Below, piece by piece: positions 41,704 through 50,828 of a stretch of 64,000 bases of DNA. The stretch lies in contig BCGQ01000001.1 in the NCBI GenBank assembly GCA_001599355.1, positions 623,135 through 687,134 of the forward strand, written 5' to 3'. How positions within the stretch are numbered: position 1 is the first letter of the stretch; the number at the start of each line of letters is the position of its first letter. The notes beneath the pieces were generated by a model, which was not told where the DNA came from, made no database searches, and worked only from the letters and a program-made list of their open reading frames with translations. This DNA comes from Nakazawaea peltata (taxonomy: Eukaryota; Ascomycota; Pichiomycetes; Alaninales; Pachysolenaceae). The position numbers and the translations under genes are program-made.

Positions 41704-42360
41704 ATGGCCACAGCTACATCGAATAACCCCTCAGTCCCTAAGAAAGACACCTCTATCATCATTGATCGTGGTATTACCCATGGAATTGATAAAATCCATG
41801 GCGTTCATCCCATCTTCCTCATAGAGAAGATCATAAGAGAGCGGATTTTGGACTCAATGTACTATAAGAAGTATTGTTTTGATATGAACTTGCTTACATT
41901 TGTGGAAAAGCTGTCTGAATTGGAGCTCATTGGAACATATGCCAACAGCAATAACACCAAACCCTCCCATTTCATCTGTTTGCTTCTAAAACTTCTACAA
42001 CTTCAACCAGCGAGAGAAATTTTGGACTATTTTGTGGATCAACCTCATTTCAAATACTTGACCCTGCTTCTGTTGGTGTATATTAGACTCACTGGTGATA
42101 GTGTAGATGTGTATAAAACGTTGGAACCCAAATTGGAGGATTATCGGAAGTTGAGGTACAGAAATCCTTACAGTCAACTGGTGGAACTTTTACATATGGA
42201 CGAATTAGTATGGAATCTTTTAGATGACACTAGTAGATTTTCCGATATGCTGTTACCAAGATTACAAAGGAGAAGTGTATTAGAAGAGAATGATGTATTA
42301 GAATACCGAGAGTCGGTTTTACAGGAAGAATTTGAGGAAACATTAGAAGAAGAGACCTAA
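41704..42360 (+). CDS. PRP38: Pre-mRNA splicing factor Prp38
   Basis: Prp38 is a U4/U6.U5 tri-snRNP-associated factor needed to activate the spliceosome. The protein carries the PRP38 domain from near the start: IHGVHPIFLIEKIIRERILD, YYKKYCFDMNLLTFVEKLSE, PSHFICLLLKLLQLQPAREI and FKYLT-x-L-x-LVYIRLTG, where x are CTG codons (Ala). It ends soon after the domain with an acidic tail. I start at the ATG at 41704 (MATATSNNPSVPKK), because the upstream ATG at 41533 would add a low-complexity segment not seen in Prp38. The product is 218 residues. The stop overlaps by a few bases with the stop of the next, convergent gene. Confidence 0.92.
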   Translation: MATATSNNPSVPKKDTSIIIDRGITHGIDKIHGVHPIFLIEKIIRERILDSMYYKKYCFDMNLLTFVEKLSELELIGTYANSNNTKPSHFICLLLKLLQLQPAREILDYFVDQPHFKYLTLLLLVYIRLTGDSVDVYKTLEPKLEDYRKLRYRNPYSQLVELLHMDELVWNLLDDTSRFSDMLLPRLQRRSVLEENDVLEYRESVLQEEFEETLEEET

Positions 42361-43259
42361 AATTTGACGACACCATTATCCAATCTAGATTCAATAAGCA
42401 GAGTAGCTTCACCATTGGTTTGAATGACACCGGCTGTCTTCAATACCTTGGAAGTGCCTATAATATTCTTTTCATAGTCGATTTTCTTGACATCACTAGA
42501 GAAAGTGACGGTCTTTAACCATTCCTTAGCATCTTCCAAAGTATAATCCAAATTGGAAGCAATATATTCGACAGCCTCGTCATGGTGGGCATTAAAGTAC
42601 AGAATACCTTCATTTATAGCATCAAGGAACTTGACTAAATCCAGTTTGGAACTTTCAACATACTTTGTAGATGGGACAATGACCCAAGAAGACCATGGAG
42701 TATAAATTTCACCAATTTTTTTGATCTCTCCAATATCGTAATATCTCTTAGAGGTGAAATGTTCCCACATGAACAGGTCACTTGACTCGACACCTTCTTT
42801 TAAGTTGACGGAATCTCTCAAATTCTTGAAATTGTGCAAGATCTCAAACTTGGAGAACGGTTTGTCGAGTTGGAATTGATTCTGTAACAGTAATACGAAT
42901 GGCATAACGTAACTTCCACTACCAATTCTTGAGATACCAATTGATTTCCCTTGTAATTGTTTCAACTCGGTGAGTTCATCTCTTTGAGCCCCGGTAGAGA
43001 CGGCCCAACAAAGAGGACTCTCGACGTAAGTACCAGCGATACGATATTCTTCATCACCTTTACTGATTCCACCGACAAACAGCTCAGTTAAACCGATGGC
43101 GATATCAATTTCACCACTTTTCAAACTTTGGATCAAATGACCTGAACCAGATGGATACTCGATCAATTCGACATCTAAACCTTTGGAGGTGAAGTAACCT
43201 TTTTGAGTAGCGAACAGGATTGGAGTTGAGAAATGTTCTGGGATGAAACCTACCTTCAT
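42357..43259 (-). CDS. Ca3427-like type 2 periplasmic-binding-protein fold
   Basis: The 300-residue protein has the fold of bacterial ABC substrate-binding proteins of the nitrate/sulfonate/thiamine-precursor group: KVGFIPEHFSTPILFATQKG at the start, then LDVELIEYPSGSGHLIQSLK, EIDIAIGLTELFVGG, LQGKSIGISRIGSGS, and a C-terminal helix that carries LEDAKEWLKTVTF. There is no signal peptide, so it is probably cytosolic. It resembles the Candida albicans Ca3427 family, whose ligand I do not know; it is distinct from THI5/NMT1. I start at 43259; the upstream ATG at 43298 would add 13 residues. The stop overlaps that of PRP38. Confidence 0.85.
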   Translation of the reverse strand: MKVGFIPEHFSTPILFATQKGYFTSKGLDVELIEYPSGSGHLIQSLKSGEIDIAIGLTELFVGGISKGDEEYRIAGTYVESPLCWAVSTGAQRDELTELKQLQGKSIGISRIGSGSYVMPFVLLLQNQFQLDKPFSKFEILHNFKNLRDSVNLKEGVESSDLFMWEHFTSKRYYDIGEIKKIGEIYTPWSSWVIVPSTKYVESSKLDLVKFLDAINEGILYFNAHHDEAVEYIASNLDYTLEDAKEWLKTVTFSSDVKKIDYEKNIIGTSKVLKTAGVIQTNGEATLLIESRLDNGVVKF

Positions 43260-43298
43260 TTTATGTGGTACAATTATATGGACACGATATGAGATCAC

Positions 43299-43893
43299 AA
43301 ATGTATAATTAGAAGTAGTGTAATAAGGGTCCTATGCCGGGGAAATCTGAAAAACCGTTAGTTAGCGGGAGATTGTCTGGGAGTTTCCCGGCAGTTCTCC
43401 GCCTGTTGCCCGTCAGAATCTGCTGGTTTCCTGCCCGCTTCCGCCCAAGCTTGGTGGAACTGACCGTTGCGCGTTCTGCCCTTCCACCTCCCGTCCACCG
43501 CCCACCGCCCACCGCCCACCAGCTGCTTTCCCTCCCAATCTCTCCTATTGCGCTGCTCTTGCCCCTCCAATCTCTTTTTCAGCTCCACAAATTCACCGTT
43601 TCTGCCCTTTTCCCTTCCTTTCCTCCCTTTTTCCCCTACTTTTCCTCCCTCTTGCCCCTACTTTCCTTCCCTTTTTCCCCTACTTTTCCTCCCTCTTGCC
43701 CCTCTGCCCTGTCGTATTTTGCTCTCCAGAAAATTTTTCGACCAAAACCATCCACCTTAAAGACATTCACCACAGTAATAACCAACAACTAACCAACCAT
43801 TATACCCACCAAACACAAGCGGACAACCACAACGGATAACCACCAGCGAAAAACCACCAAAAACCAAACCATTACCAACCACCGCCATCCATA
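43299..43893. promoter_or_regulatory. C-rich promoter region of DCP2
   Basis: The interval separates the divergent Ca3427-like gene and DCP2. From about 43380 to 43730 it is dominated by C/T-rich sequence on the plus strand. This includes short CCGCCCAC repeats near 43497-43518 and a 35-bp perfect direct repeat (43625-43659 and 43669-43703). From 43740 on it is A/C-rich with CCAAC words leading to the DCP2 start. Confidence 0.65.
43625..43703 (+). repeat. 35-bp direct repeat, pyrimidine-rich
   Basis: A 35-base unit beginning CCCTTTTTCCCCTACTTTTC occurs twice without mismatch, at 43625-43659 and 43669-43703 (period 44). It is almost pure pyrimidine. It lies 190-270 bp upstream of the DCP2 start. 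Confidence 0.85.
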
Positions 43894-46650
43894 ATGTCAA
43901 TCACACTAAGAGACGGTTTCATAGGTGAATCCCTAGACAGAGTATTAGAAGATTTACTTGTAAGATTTGTGATCAACTGTCCAGATGAAGACTTATCATC
44001 AATTGAAAGAGTGTTCTTTCAAATAGAAGAGGCTCATTGGTTCTACCTTGATTTCGTAAGGCAATTGGACCCATCTTTCGCTTCATTGAAAATGAAAACT
44101 TTCTCCACCCAAATCATCGAGAAATGCCCCATGATTTGGCATTGGGGGAGCGCTAGTGAAGCCTTATCGAAATTCGGTAAATATAAATCAACTATCCCAG
44201 TCAGGGGAGCTGCATTGTTAAATAAGAGCATGGACAAGTTATTGTTGCTCAAAGGTACAGAATCCAATACGTGGAGTTTCCCTAGAGGTAAGATCTCCAA
44301 AGGTGAAGATGACGTAGTTTGTGCAATTAGAGAAGTCATGGAAGAGACAGGGTACGATTGTTCTCATTTGATCGACCCTAATAACTTTGTCGAAAGAACT
44401 ATTGGAGGGAAGAACTATAAAATATTTTGTGTCGATGGTGTACTGGATGATACCGTGTTCGAGCCGAGCGCAAGGAATGAGATTTCCGAAATTGCGTGGA
44501 TCGATCTTAAATGGTTGAAGAAAGATGTAAAAGTTCATAAGGGACACTACTTTTTGGTCAACACTATGATTGAGCCAATTGCTAGACATGTTGCTAAGCG
44601 TAAGGGAGAAGAGACTGTAGAACAGACAAAGATTAGAGTAGCAAGAGAATTGAAGGAGTTATTGGGTGTTAATGTTGAAGAATCTAGTGAGAAATTGGAG
44701 ATTGATCCTGGAAGAGATCTTTTGGAGCAATTGAAAGCTGCTACTAAATCTTCCGATCAAGTACCACAAGCTCAGCAAACTCAAATCCCACCTCAATCTA
44801 TTCCTCCTTTCAATTTACCTTTCCTGCCTTTCCCAATGCCTCCATTTATGCCATTTATGCCAAATGGAAATATGATGCCTTTTGCTCCTCATATGATTCC
44901 ACCTTATGGACCTCCACCTCATATGGCTTTCCCTCCTATTCATCAAATGCCTCCACAACCTCGTCAAGGTTCTACATTTGCATCTGAGCCTAACCCAGAG
45001 AAATTACATAAGCCTGGTTTCAGTTTGGTTAACCAGAGATCTAAGGAAGCAGATAGTAAACTTCTTTTGGGTGTTTTGAATAAACAGATCGCTTCTAGAG
45101 ATACTACTACTAATGACGATTCAGGATTTGGATCTAAAGAATTAAGAGATCAATCTAAGACTAATTTCTTGAAGAGTTTATTACAAAGGAGTCCTGAATC
45201 TTCAATGGTTCATTCTACTACTATAAATGAGAGTTTGAATGGATCTAATGAGTTATTGTCATTATTGAGAAAGCCACAAGTTGACAAGCCTGTACAGAAT
45301 AATGCACCAGCCAAGACTTTGGAAGAAAGTGAGCAAGAGGAGGAAGAAGAAGAAGAAGATTTTGAGGATTTCGAAGATTTCGAAGATTTTGATTCTCTTC
45401 AAGGAACTAATGGCTCATCTAATGGTGTTAGAAATCTTCTTGATTATAATCATAGTGATGATGAATATGAATATGAGGGAGATTCTGAAGAGGAGGAGTC
45501 AGAACCGGAGTCAGAACCGGAGTCAGAACCGGAGTCAGAACCGGAGCCACAACCTCAACCTCAAGTTCAATCTCAACCTCAAGTAAAACCAGTCGATTCT
45601 CTGCAACCAAAGAGTACTTCTAATCTGGTTCCAAATCTGGGACCAACTATATTAAGGATATTGAAAAGAGAACCTGCTGAGAAGTCAGAACCTACTCAAT
45701 CAAATGGACTGGAATTGTTGGGTTTACTTAAGAAGCAGCCTGAGCCTCAACTGAAAACCGAATCTAATGGGCTGGAGTTATTGAGTTTACTTAAGAAGCC
45801 TGAAACTCAACTGAGCTCTCAATCGAATGGACTGGAATTATTGGATTTACTTAAGAAACAGCCTGTTGAAACTACAGAAAGTCTGTCTAATGGACTGGAA
45901 TTGTTGAATTTACTTAAGAAACAACCTGAGGCTCAACCTCAATCTCAACCTCAACCTAAAACTACTCAGTCAAATGGCCTGGAATTGTTACATTTACTTA
46001 AGAAACCTACTTCAGACTCAAATATTCTGTCTCCAAATGATCTGCAATCAAATGGTCTGGAATTACTCAATTTACTCAAGAAACCTCTGGCCAAAAATGG
46101 TCTGGAGTTTAATGATCTGTCTCCAGTTTCATCCCCATCAAATAGTCAAAACTTGTTATCACTCCTCAAAAGAAGTGATAAATCTCCAAACGAAGGATCT
46201 GAAACTGCTGAAAAATCCGATTCTCTGCATTTATTGTCAATTTTGAAGTCTCCAGTTGAGACTCAAAGTGGACCAGCTCAACTTGGATCTCAACTTGATT
46301 CTCAACTTGATTCTCAATCTGGCTCTCAACAATTGTTATCTTTATTACATAATGATCCACCAAAACTGACTCCAACTGAATCCGGACAAGTTTCCAACTC
46401 TGCATCATTACTTTCCATTCTCAAAAGACCTCAACAACCTCAACTTGATCATCCAACCCCTCTCAATAACTCATCTGGTTCAGCAGAATTACTTTCCATG
46501 CTTCAACCTCAGTCTCCATTCATGGAACCAACTCAAAATTCTTTCACTTCTACACCAGTCGAGCAAGAACTTGGATCTGCTAATAATAATAATTCAAGAA
46601 AACCAAGTGGTGCCTTTGAATTGTTGAATTTATTGAAACGTAATAACTAA
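43894..46650 (+). CDS. DCP2: mRNA-decapping enzyme Dcp2
   Basis: Dcp2 hydrolyses the m7G cap in mRNA decay. The N-terminal regulatory domain (about 1-95) and the Nudix domain are clear. The Nudix box runs from G132 to G153 (GKISKGEDDVVCAIREVMEETG), here split as GKISKGEDDVVCAI and REVMEETG, with its catalytic glutamates. Box B follows. The long C-terminal part carries many leucine-rich helical motifs (LLxLLK) that bind Edc3/Pat1: six copies of NG-x-ELL-x-LLK between 45699 and 46083, each with CTG at x, plus further LLSLL motifs. Other parts are Pro-rich (about 300-355), acidic, and a four-copy SEPE-type repeat at 45496-45543. Length 918. Confidence 0.96.
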   Translation: MSITLRDGFIGESLDRVLEDLLVRFVINCPDEDLSSIERVFFQIEEAHWFYLDFVRQLDPSFASLKMKTFSTQIIEKCPMIWHWGSASEALSKFGKYKSTIPVRGAALLNKSMDKLLLLKGTESNTWSFPRGKISKGEDDVVCAIREVMEETGYDCSHLIDPNNFVERTIGGKNYKIFCVDGVLDDTVFEPSARNEISEIAWIDLKWLKKDVKVHKGHYFLVNTMIEPIARHVAKRKGEETVEQTKIRVARELKELLGVNVEESSEKLEIDPGRDLLEQLKAATKSSDQVPQAQQTQIPPQSIPPFNLPFLPFPMPPFMPFMPNGNMMPFAPHMIPPYGPPPHMAFPPIHQMPPQPRQGSTFASEPNPEKLHKPGFSLVNQRSKEADSKLLLGVLNKQIASRDTTTNDDSGFGSKELRDQSKTNFLKSLLQRSPESSMVHSTTINESLNGSNELLSLLRKPQVDKPVQNNAPAKTLEESEQEEEEEEEDFEDFEDFEDFDSLQGTNGSSNGVRNLLDYNHSDDEYEYEGDSEEEESEPESEPESEPESEPEPQPQPQVQSQPQVKPVDSLQPKSTSNLVPNLGPTILRILKREPAEKSEPTQSNGLELLGLLKKQPEPQLKTESNGLELLSLLKKPETQLSSQSNGLELLDLLKKQPVETTESLSNGLELLNLLKKQPEAQPQSQPQPKTTQSNGLELLHLLKKPTSDSNILSPNDLQSNGLELLNLLKKPLAKNGLEFNDLSPVSSPSNSQNLLSLLKRSDKSPNEGSETAEKSDSLHLLSILKSPVETQSGPAQLGSQLDSQLDSQSGSQQLLSLLHNDPPKLTPTESGQVSNSASLLSILKRPQQPQLDHPTPLNNSSGSAELLSMLQPQSPFMEPTQNSFTSTPVEQELGSANNNNSRKPSGAFELLNLLKRNN
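45496..45543 (+). repeat. 12-bp tandem repeat inside DCP2
   Basis: Four identical units GAGTCAGAACCG encode Glu-Ser-Glu-Pro, followed by Pro-Gln dipeptides. It lies in the disordered C-terminal part of Dcp2. Confidence 0.9.
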
Positions 46651-46660
46651 CGAATGTTAG

Positions 46661-46756
46661 ACAGCCCCTGTTTTATATCTGTAGTTGACAGCCCCTGTAA
46701 TTGACAGCCCCAGTTTTACCTCGATCTTGGCTTTTTGCCCCTACTTTTACAGCCCC
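46661..46756 (+). repeat. Cluster of ACAGCCCC words upstream of the DMA-type gene
   Basis: ACAGCCCC occurs at 46661, 46688, 46704 and 46749; the first copy continues as CTGTTTTA-type sequence also present upstream of SGF73 (313-327). The cluster is 150-250 bp before the start at 46910. It could be a transcription-factor site array; an AACCCTAA word follows near 46802. Confidence 0.5.
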
Positions 46757-46909
46757 TTTTTGTATCTGCCCTTTTTTCCATCCATACACGACCTTCATTA
46801 TCAACCCTAAACGATTCTCCTCAAATCAAAATAATTAACATCCACCCCTATCAAACAAACACCACCATAATAAAAACTGCATCATACAACTGATATTCCC
46901 GCACTGACG

Positions 46910-48382
46910 ATGCCCATGAACAGTTATATCACACCTCAGTCTCCTGATACCAATCAAAGGCTGTCATCGAGTGGAGAATCTCAGCCTGAAATGCAACGAT
47001 TCAATTCACATAATTCATCCAGTTCTCATCTGCATAGCAGTCATTCAAGTCATCAAGTGACGACACTGAGTTCGGTGCCACATCACTCGTCATCACTGGC
47101 CTCGGCGTCTCTGAACTCAGCATCACTGAACGCGGTATCACTGTCTTCAGCACCTCTGTCAGCGCTGCTGCTTCAAGACCGTAGAAGGAGGGGTTCTTCA
47201 TTAGGTAATTTGTTTTATTCACTTCTGACTTCATTAAGAGTCCAGTCATCCAACTCATCTTCATCGTCATTAGTTCTTAATACTTCAACGGCAGTACCAT
47301 CACCATCGAACCACCTGTCTCATCAGACTCCTTCACCTAGAACCCTGCTGCCATCTTTATCACACCATGCTTCTACTGCCACTATCAGACCATCGTTTGG
47401 AAGGGATTCTTCCAATAATAATTTAGGAACAAGTTTACTGATGAGCCCAACTATTGCCGATATCAGTGAGGTAGCTTCTGCTCCAGCTGTCAATAATAAC
47501 ACTAATGATGTTTCCATGACGTCATTAGATCTGTGTCAAGATGAGGCCAGTCATGCGGCATCCAATGATATCGCCATGGGATCGGGATCTGGGACAGATG
47601 AGGACTTAGATCATGCCAGAACAAGACATAATTCAACTGCCGTCGGCACTCAAACACCCGATGAAACCGAAACTGCTGCCAAAAGTGACGCCGATGGAAG
47701 TTACTCTCTCAGACTTACACCTTTCATCGACCATTCCTCTTCGTCTCCTCTGTTATATTTCTCTCCTCTCATCAGGAAATTGAAACCTGGAATGAGAATC
47801 TCTGTAGGCAGATACACTGAGAGAAATAGAGAAGCAGCTCAAGCTCCATCTGGATCGTCAGCTGCGGTCATCTTCAAATCGAAAGTTGTATCGAGGACTC
47901 ATCTGGAAGTGCTCGTAGATGAACATGGAAATTGGTATATCAAGGATTTGGGTTCGTCTTCAGGTACGTTCTTGAATCATATCCGACTTTCCCCAGCTGG
48001 TGAAGAGAGTCAAGACTGCATGTTAACAGATGGAGACATCCTCCAATTAGGAATGGATTTCCGTGGAGGATCAGAAGAGATCTTTAGATGTGTCAAAGTG
48101 AGAATCGAGTTAAACAAATCATGGAAGCGTAAGACTCATAAATTTAACAAAGAAGCACATAAGAAATTACTTGGACAAGAGACTGAATGTTGTATTTGTT
48201 TGAATGATCTTAAAGTTGGAGATAGTATTTTTATTAGTCCATGTTCTCATAGTTGGCATTATAAATGTATTAGGCCGTTGTTGGTGCGGAATTATCCGCA
48301 ATTCCATTGTCCTAATTGTCGTTGTATAACGGATCTTGAGGAGGATGATGATGAGGTGGAGTCTGATGGGTATAGTACTTAG
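46910..48382 (+). CDS. FHA-RING E3 ubiquitin ligase of the Dma1/Dma2 type
   Basis: Dma proteins ubiquitinate septin-ring and spindle-checkpoint targets and are relatives of human CHFR/RNF8. The N-terminal half (about 1-250) is Ser-rich and low in complexity. The FHA domain covers about 285-395: ISVGRYTER, KVVSRTH, GNWYIKDLGSSSGTFLNHIR and DGDILQLGMDFRGG. The C3HC4 RING covers about 427-472: CCICLNDL, CSHSWHYKCIRPLL and HCPNCRC. An acidic tail follows. The CTG at 47903-47905 gives SRTH-x-EV; FHA domains have SR.HAE, so Ala fits. Length 490. I cannot assign it to Dma1 or Dma2, which arose by duplication in Saccharomyces. Confidence 0.95.
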   Translation: MPMNSYITPQSPDTNQRLSSSGESQPEMQRFNSHNSSSSHLHSSHSSHQVTTLSSVPHHSSSLASASLNSASLNAVSLSSAPLSALLLQDRRRRGSSLGNLFYSLLTSLRVQSSNSSSSSLVLNTSTAVPSPSNHLSHQTPSPRTLLPSLSHHASTATIRPSFGRDSSNNNLGTSLLMSPTIADISEVASAPAVNNNTNDVSMTSLDLCQDEASHAASNDIAMGSGSGTDEDLDHARTRHNSTAVGTQTPDETETAAKSDADGSYSLRLTPFIDHSSSSPLLYFSPLIRKLKPGMRISVGRYTERNREAAQAPSGSSAAVIFKSKVVSRTHLEVLVDEHGNWYIKDLGSSSGTFLNHIRLSPAGEESQDCMLTDGDILQLGMDFRGGSEEIFRCVKVRIELNKSWKRKTHKFNKEAHKKLLGQETECCICLNDLKVGDSIFISPCSHSWHYKCIRPLLVRNYPQFHCPNCRCITDLEEDDDEVESDGYST

Positions 48383-48689
48383 GAACCAGGTCCGGCGACT
48401 TGTGAGGAACCTGGGGAACCCATCAGCTTGACTGCGCGGCCCCACCAGAATCTGCCCAGCTTAATCTGCCCAGCTTAGTCTGCCCCGGAAATGGGCAGCC
48501 CATGCGCGAAGCCCATCCCCACCAATTCGGCTAATCCTTCCCTTTGCGCTGCCAATACGCTGCCAATACGCTGCCAACGCTACCACCGATACACTGCCTA
48601 TACGCTGCCTATACACTCCACCCTACTTTAATACCCTACACAATGAGATAACACCTATATAATATGGTATTCCATTCAACTTTTATACA
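48383..48689. other. Convergent interval rich in short repeats
   Basis: It lies between the DMA-type gene and the hydrolase gene (convergent). It contains a 14-bp tandem duplication, AATCTGCCCAGCTT, at 48449-48462 and 48463-48476 with a degenerate third copy. A stretch built from CTGCC(A/T)ATACG units lies at about 48547-48620. No gene is visible. Confidence 0.7.
48547..48620 (+). repeat. Degenerate tandem repeat of CTGCCAATACG-type units
   Basis: Six or so imperfect 11-12 bp units (CGCTGCCAATA, CGCTGCCTATA and variants) run through the interval. It is intergenic. Confidence 0.8.
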
Positions 48690-50339
48690 CTACTCGTAGT
48701 CCTTACTATCCGTCTCCCCCAACAGCCTCAAAATCATATTTTGTAACTGTATTTTTCCCTTCGGATTCTCCCATATTTTATGATCTCCATCACTAATCAA
48801 CCATTCAAGATTATTAGAACTGATCTTGGTCAAACCTCTCTGCCATTTACCCCAATTCAACGAATTTTTGATCATCAAATCTGAACTAACAACCCCAATT
48901 GGAACATTCCCCATATTAATATTCGAGTTATAAACCTCATTATATGATAATATTCCGGCCAGGATTTGCTCTTGTAATTTGGCTCTTAAGAATTTCCCAC
49001 TGTATTTCATATCATCTCCAAAGATTCTCTCTCTGGAACCATGTCTTTTGGTGAGGACATTCTTCCAGCTGATCAATTGATAAGGAGATAACATTCCTTC
49101 AAGCCAAAGCCGAAGCCCCTGTCTAGTATTCATAGGCCTTATACCGATCAGTCTATACAAATCTTCCCATTTATCTTTCGAGCCATTCGGGGTACTGAAT
49201 GGGTCTCTTTTCAAGAGGTTTTCAGCCCACGAATCCACTAAGATCAATGAATGTACTTGAGAGATGTATCTCGATGCAAACACTCTCGAATATAACCCCC
49301 CAATATCAAAGCCCACCAACATGAAAGGACCATGGATATTTTTTTTCCTCAACACTTCATTTAATAAATCAATTGTGATTCCAATTGATAATGGGGAGGG
49401 GGATGAATCACTAAAGGCATAACCTGGACGATCATAGATACAGTACCTATCGATTTTATCCAAATGGTAAAGTTCTTGGATCCAAGAAGAAGACTCTTCG
49501 GCCGATTCCCATTGTCCAGCTTCAAATAAGATCACCGGTTGTTGAGGCTCCAGAGTTATGGTGTCATTGGCATACACATCCCCATAGCAAGAAAGATGAA
49601 TTTTAAACGAATTGTCCTCCACGCCTATTTTCTCCCCCCAAGGGGCAATTCGACTGTCAAATGCGCACAACCAAATGTTAAAGCTGATGACGATGAACAA
49701 AAAGAACAAGAGACATCTGAGCAGATTTCTCACCATAATGACCGAATATTCGTAGAAAGTTCTTCTTGTCTCTGGACGACCAGTCAAACGGATTTCTTCG
49801 TGGATTTTCCCCTGTTCTACCAAATAATCGGCAAACGACCCAAAGATACTGGAAAATAATGTCCATACAAAGGTGAAAATGCCCACAAAATACTGGTCGT
49901 ATCTCAAGCCTGGAATAACCAATACCAAGAACAAATCAAACGCAATTAAGGTCCCTGTAGTATAACCGATGACTCTATCGAGACTGGAAGGCACGGTGAA
50001 GAACAATTGGGACACAAGAGAGTTCAAAAGTGATAATACAACTAAATTAATTTCTAAGAAACTGCGCCCATGGTTATTGAATCCTGGGATGGCCACGAAA
50101 TCTGACACCAATAAGAAGACTATCCAGAGTAGGGAGATGACACTACTAATGGTTAGAATGAGTTTTGCCCATCTGACATTGCGCACATTGAGGGGAGATA
50201 CGCTCGGGTCATCGGGGGATAATAATGGTCTTGATTCTGGGTCGATATTTGACACTTGGGTGGTGTTATTATTTGGGGGGTGGGACTCATCAATTGACTC
50301 AGTAACTGAGCCGTAATTTTCATTAGTTGACTCGGACAT
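48690..50339 (-). CDS. Multi-pass membrane protein with alpha/beta-hydrolase domain
   Basis: The 549-residue protein has about five transmembrane helices in the first ~230 residues (LILTISSVISLLWIVFLLVS, FLEINLVVLSLLNSLVSQLF, LLRCLLFFLFIVISFNIWLC). An alpha/beta-hydrolase domain follows: PVILFEAGQW, RYCIYDRPGYAFSD and the nucleophile-elbow position FMLVGFDIGGLYSRVF near residue 340. A candidate catalytic His lies in SDGDHKIW near residue 525. The elbow reads G-F-D-I-G, with Asp (GAT) instead of the usual Ser. It resembles fungal proteins annotated as mitochondrial or ER integral membrane hydrolases. The substrate is unknown. Confidence 0.85.
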   Translation of the reverse strand: MSESTNENYGSVTESIDESHPPNNNTTQVSNIDPESRPLLSPDDPSVSPLNVRNVRWAKLILTISSVISLLWIVFLLVSDFVAIPGFNNHGRSFLEINLVVLSLLNSLVSQLFFTVPSSLDRVIGYTTGTLIAFDLFLVLVIPGLRYDQYFVGIFTFVWTLFSSIFGSFADYLVEQGKIHEEIRLTGRPETRRTFYEYSVIMVRNLLRCLLFFLFIVISFNIWLCAFDSRIAPWGEKIGVEDNSFKIHLSCYGDVYANDTITLEPQQPVILFEAGQWESAEESSSWIQELYHLDKIDRYCIYDRPGYAFSDSSPSPLSIGITIDLLNEVLRKKNIHGPFMLVGFDIGGLYSRVFASRYISQVHSLILVDSWAENLLKRDPFSTPNGSKDKWEDLYRLIGIRPMNTRQGLRLWLEGMLSPYQLISWKNVLTKRHGSRERIFGDDMKYSGKFLRAKLQEQILAGILSYNEVYNSNINMGNVPIGVVSSDLMIKNSLNWGKWQRGLTKISSNNLEWLISDGDHKIWENPKGKIQLQNMILRLLGETDSKDYE

Positions 50340-50828
50340 ATTCAGTCAATTCAGTCAATTCACTTCAATTCAATCGACTAATTCTCTATTTTTCTTGACT
50401 AGCTCCTGCTCACGTACTTCACTAACTCCTACCCACTTGCTTCACTATTCCTGCTCAATTGCTTCACTCAACTAACTCCCTACTTGTCCCCGTTTCAGTT
50501 GCTGAATGTGATTGCTTTTCGTAGTTTGCTCTGTTTAATTCATAAATTGCTACCTGTCATATCTTCAATTTACCGAAATAGGAAGGTGGATGAGCATGGC
50601 GCAAGCCACCCCACAGAAGGAACAATACGTTTAAATTATGGTGGAGAGGTGCAGTTATACGGCCTAGGTATCTCGGATTCGTTACATTTCACACCTCATC
50701 ATCTCCCAGTCCACACACCACCTCATACCACCATCTCTGAATCTGCAACTACTTGTGCATCTACACTCCTTCTCTACTGCTTCTCTACTTCTTCTCTACT
50801 AAACTACACCTCACTATACTTACAATCA
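50340..50828. promoter_or_regulatory. Promoter region of the membrane hydrolase
   Basis: The interval lies between the hydrolase start and the 3' end of the CMR2-like gene; both are on the minus strand. It begins with short tandem TTCAGTCAA/TTCAATTCA words (50342-50378) and contains repeated CTTCACT/ACTAACTCC words on the plus strand. No gene is visible. Confidence 0.55.
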
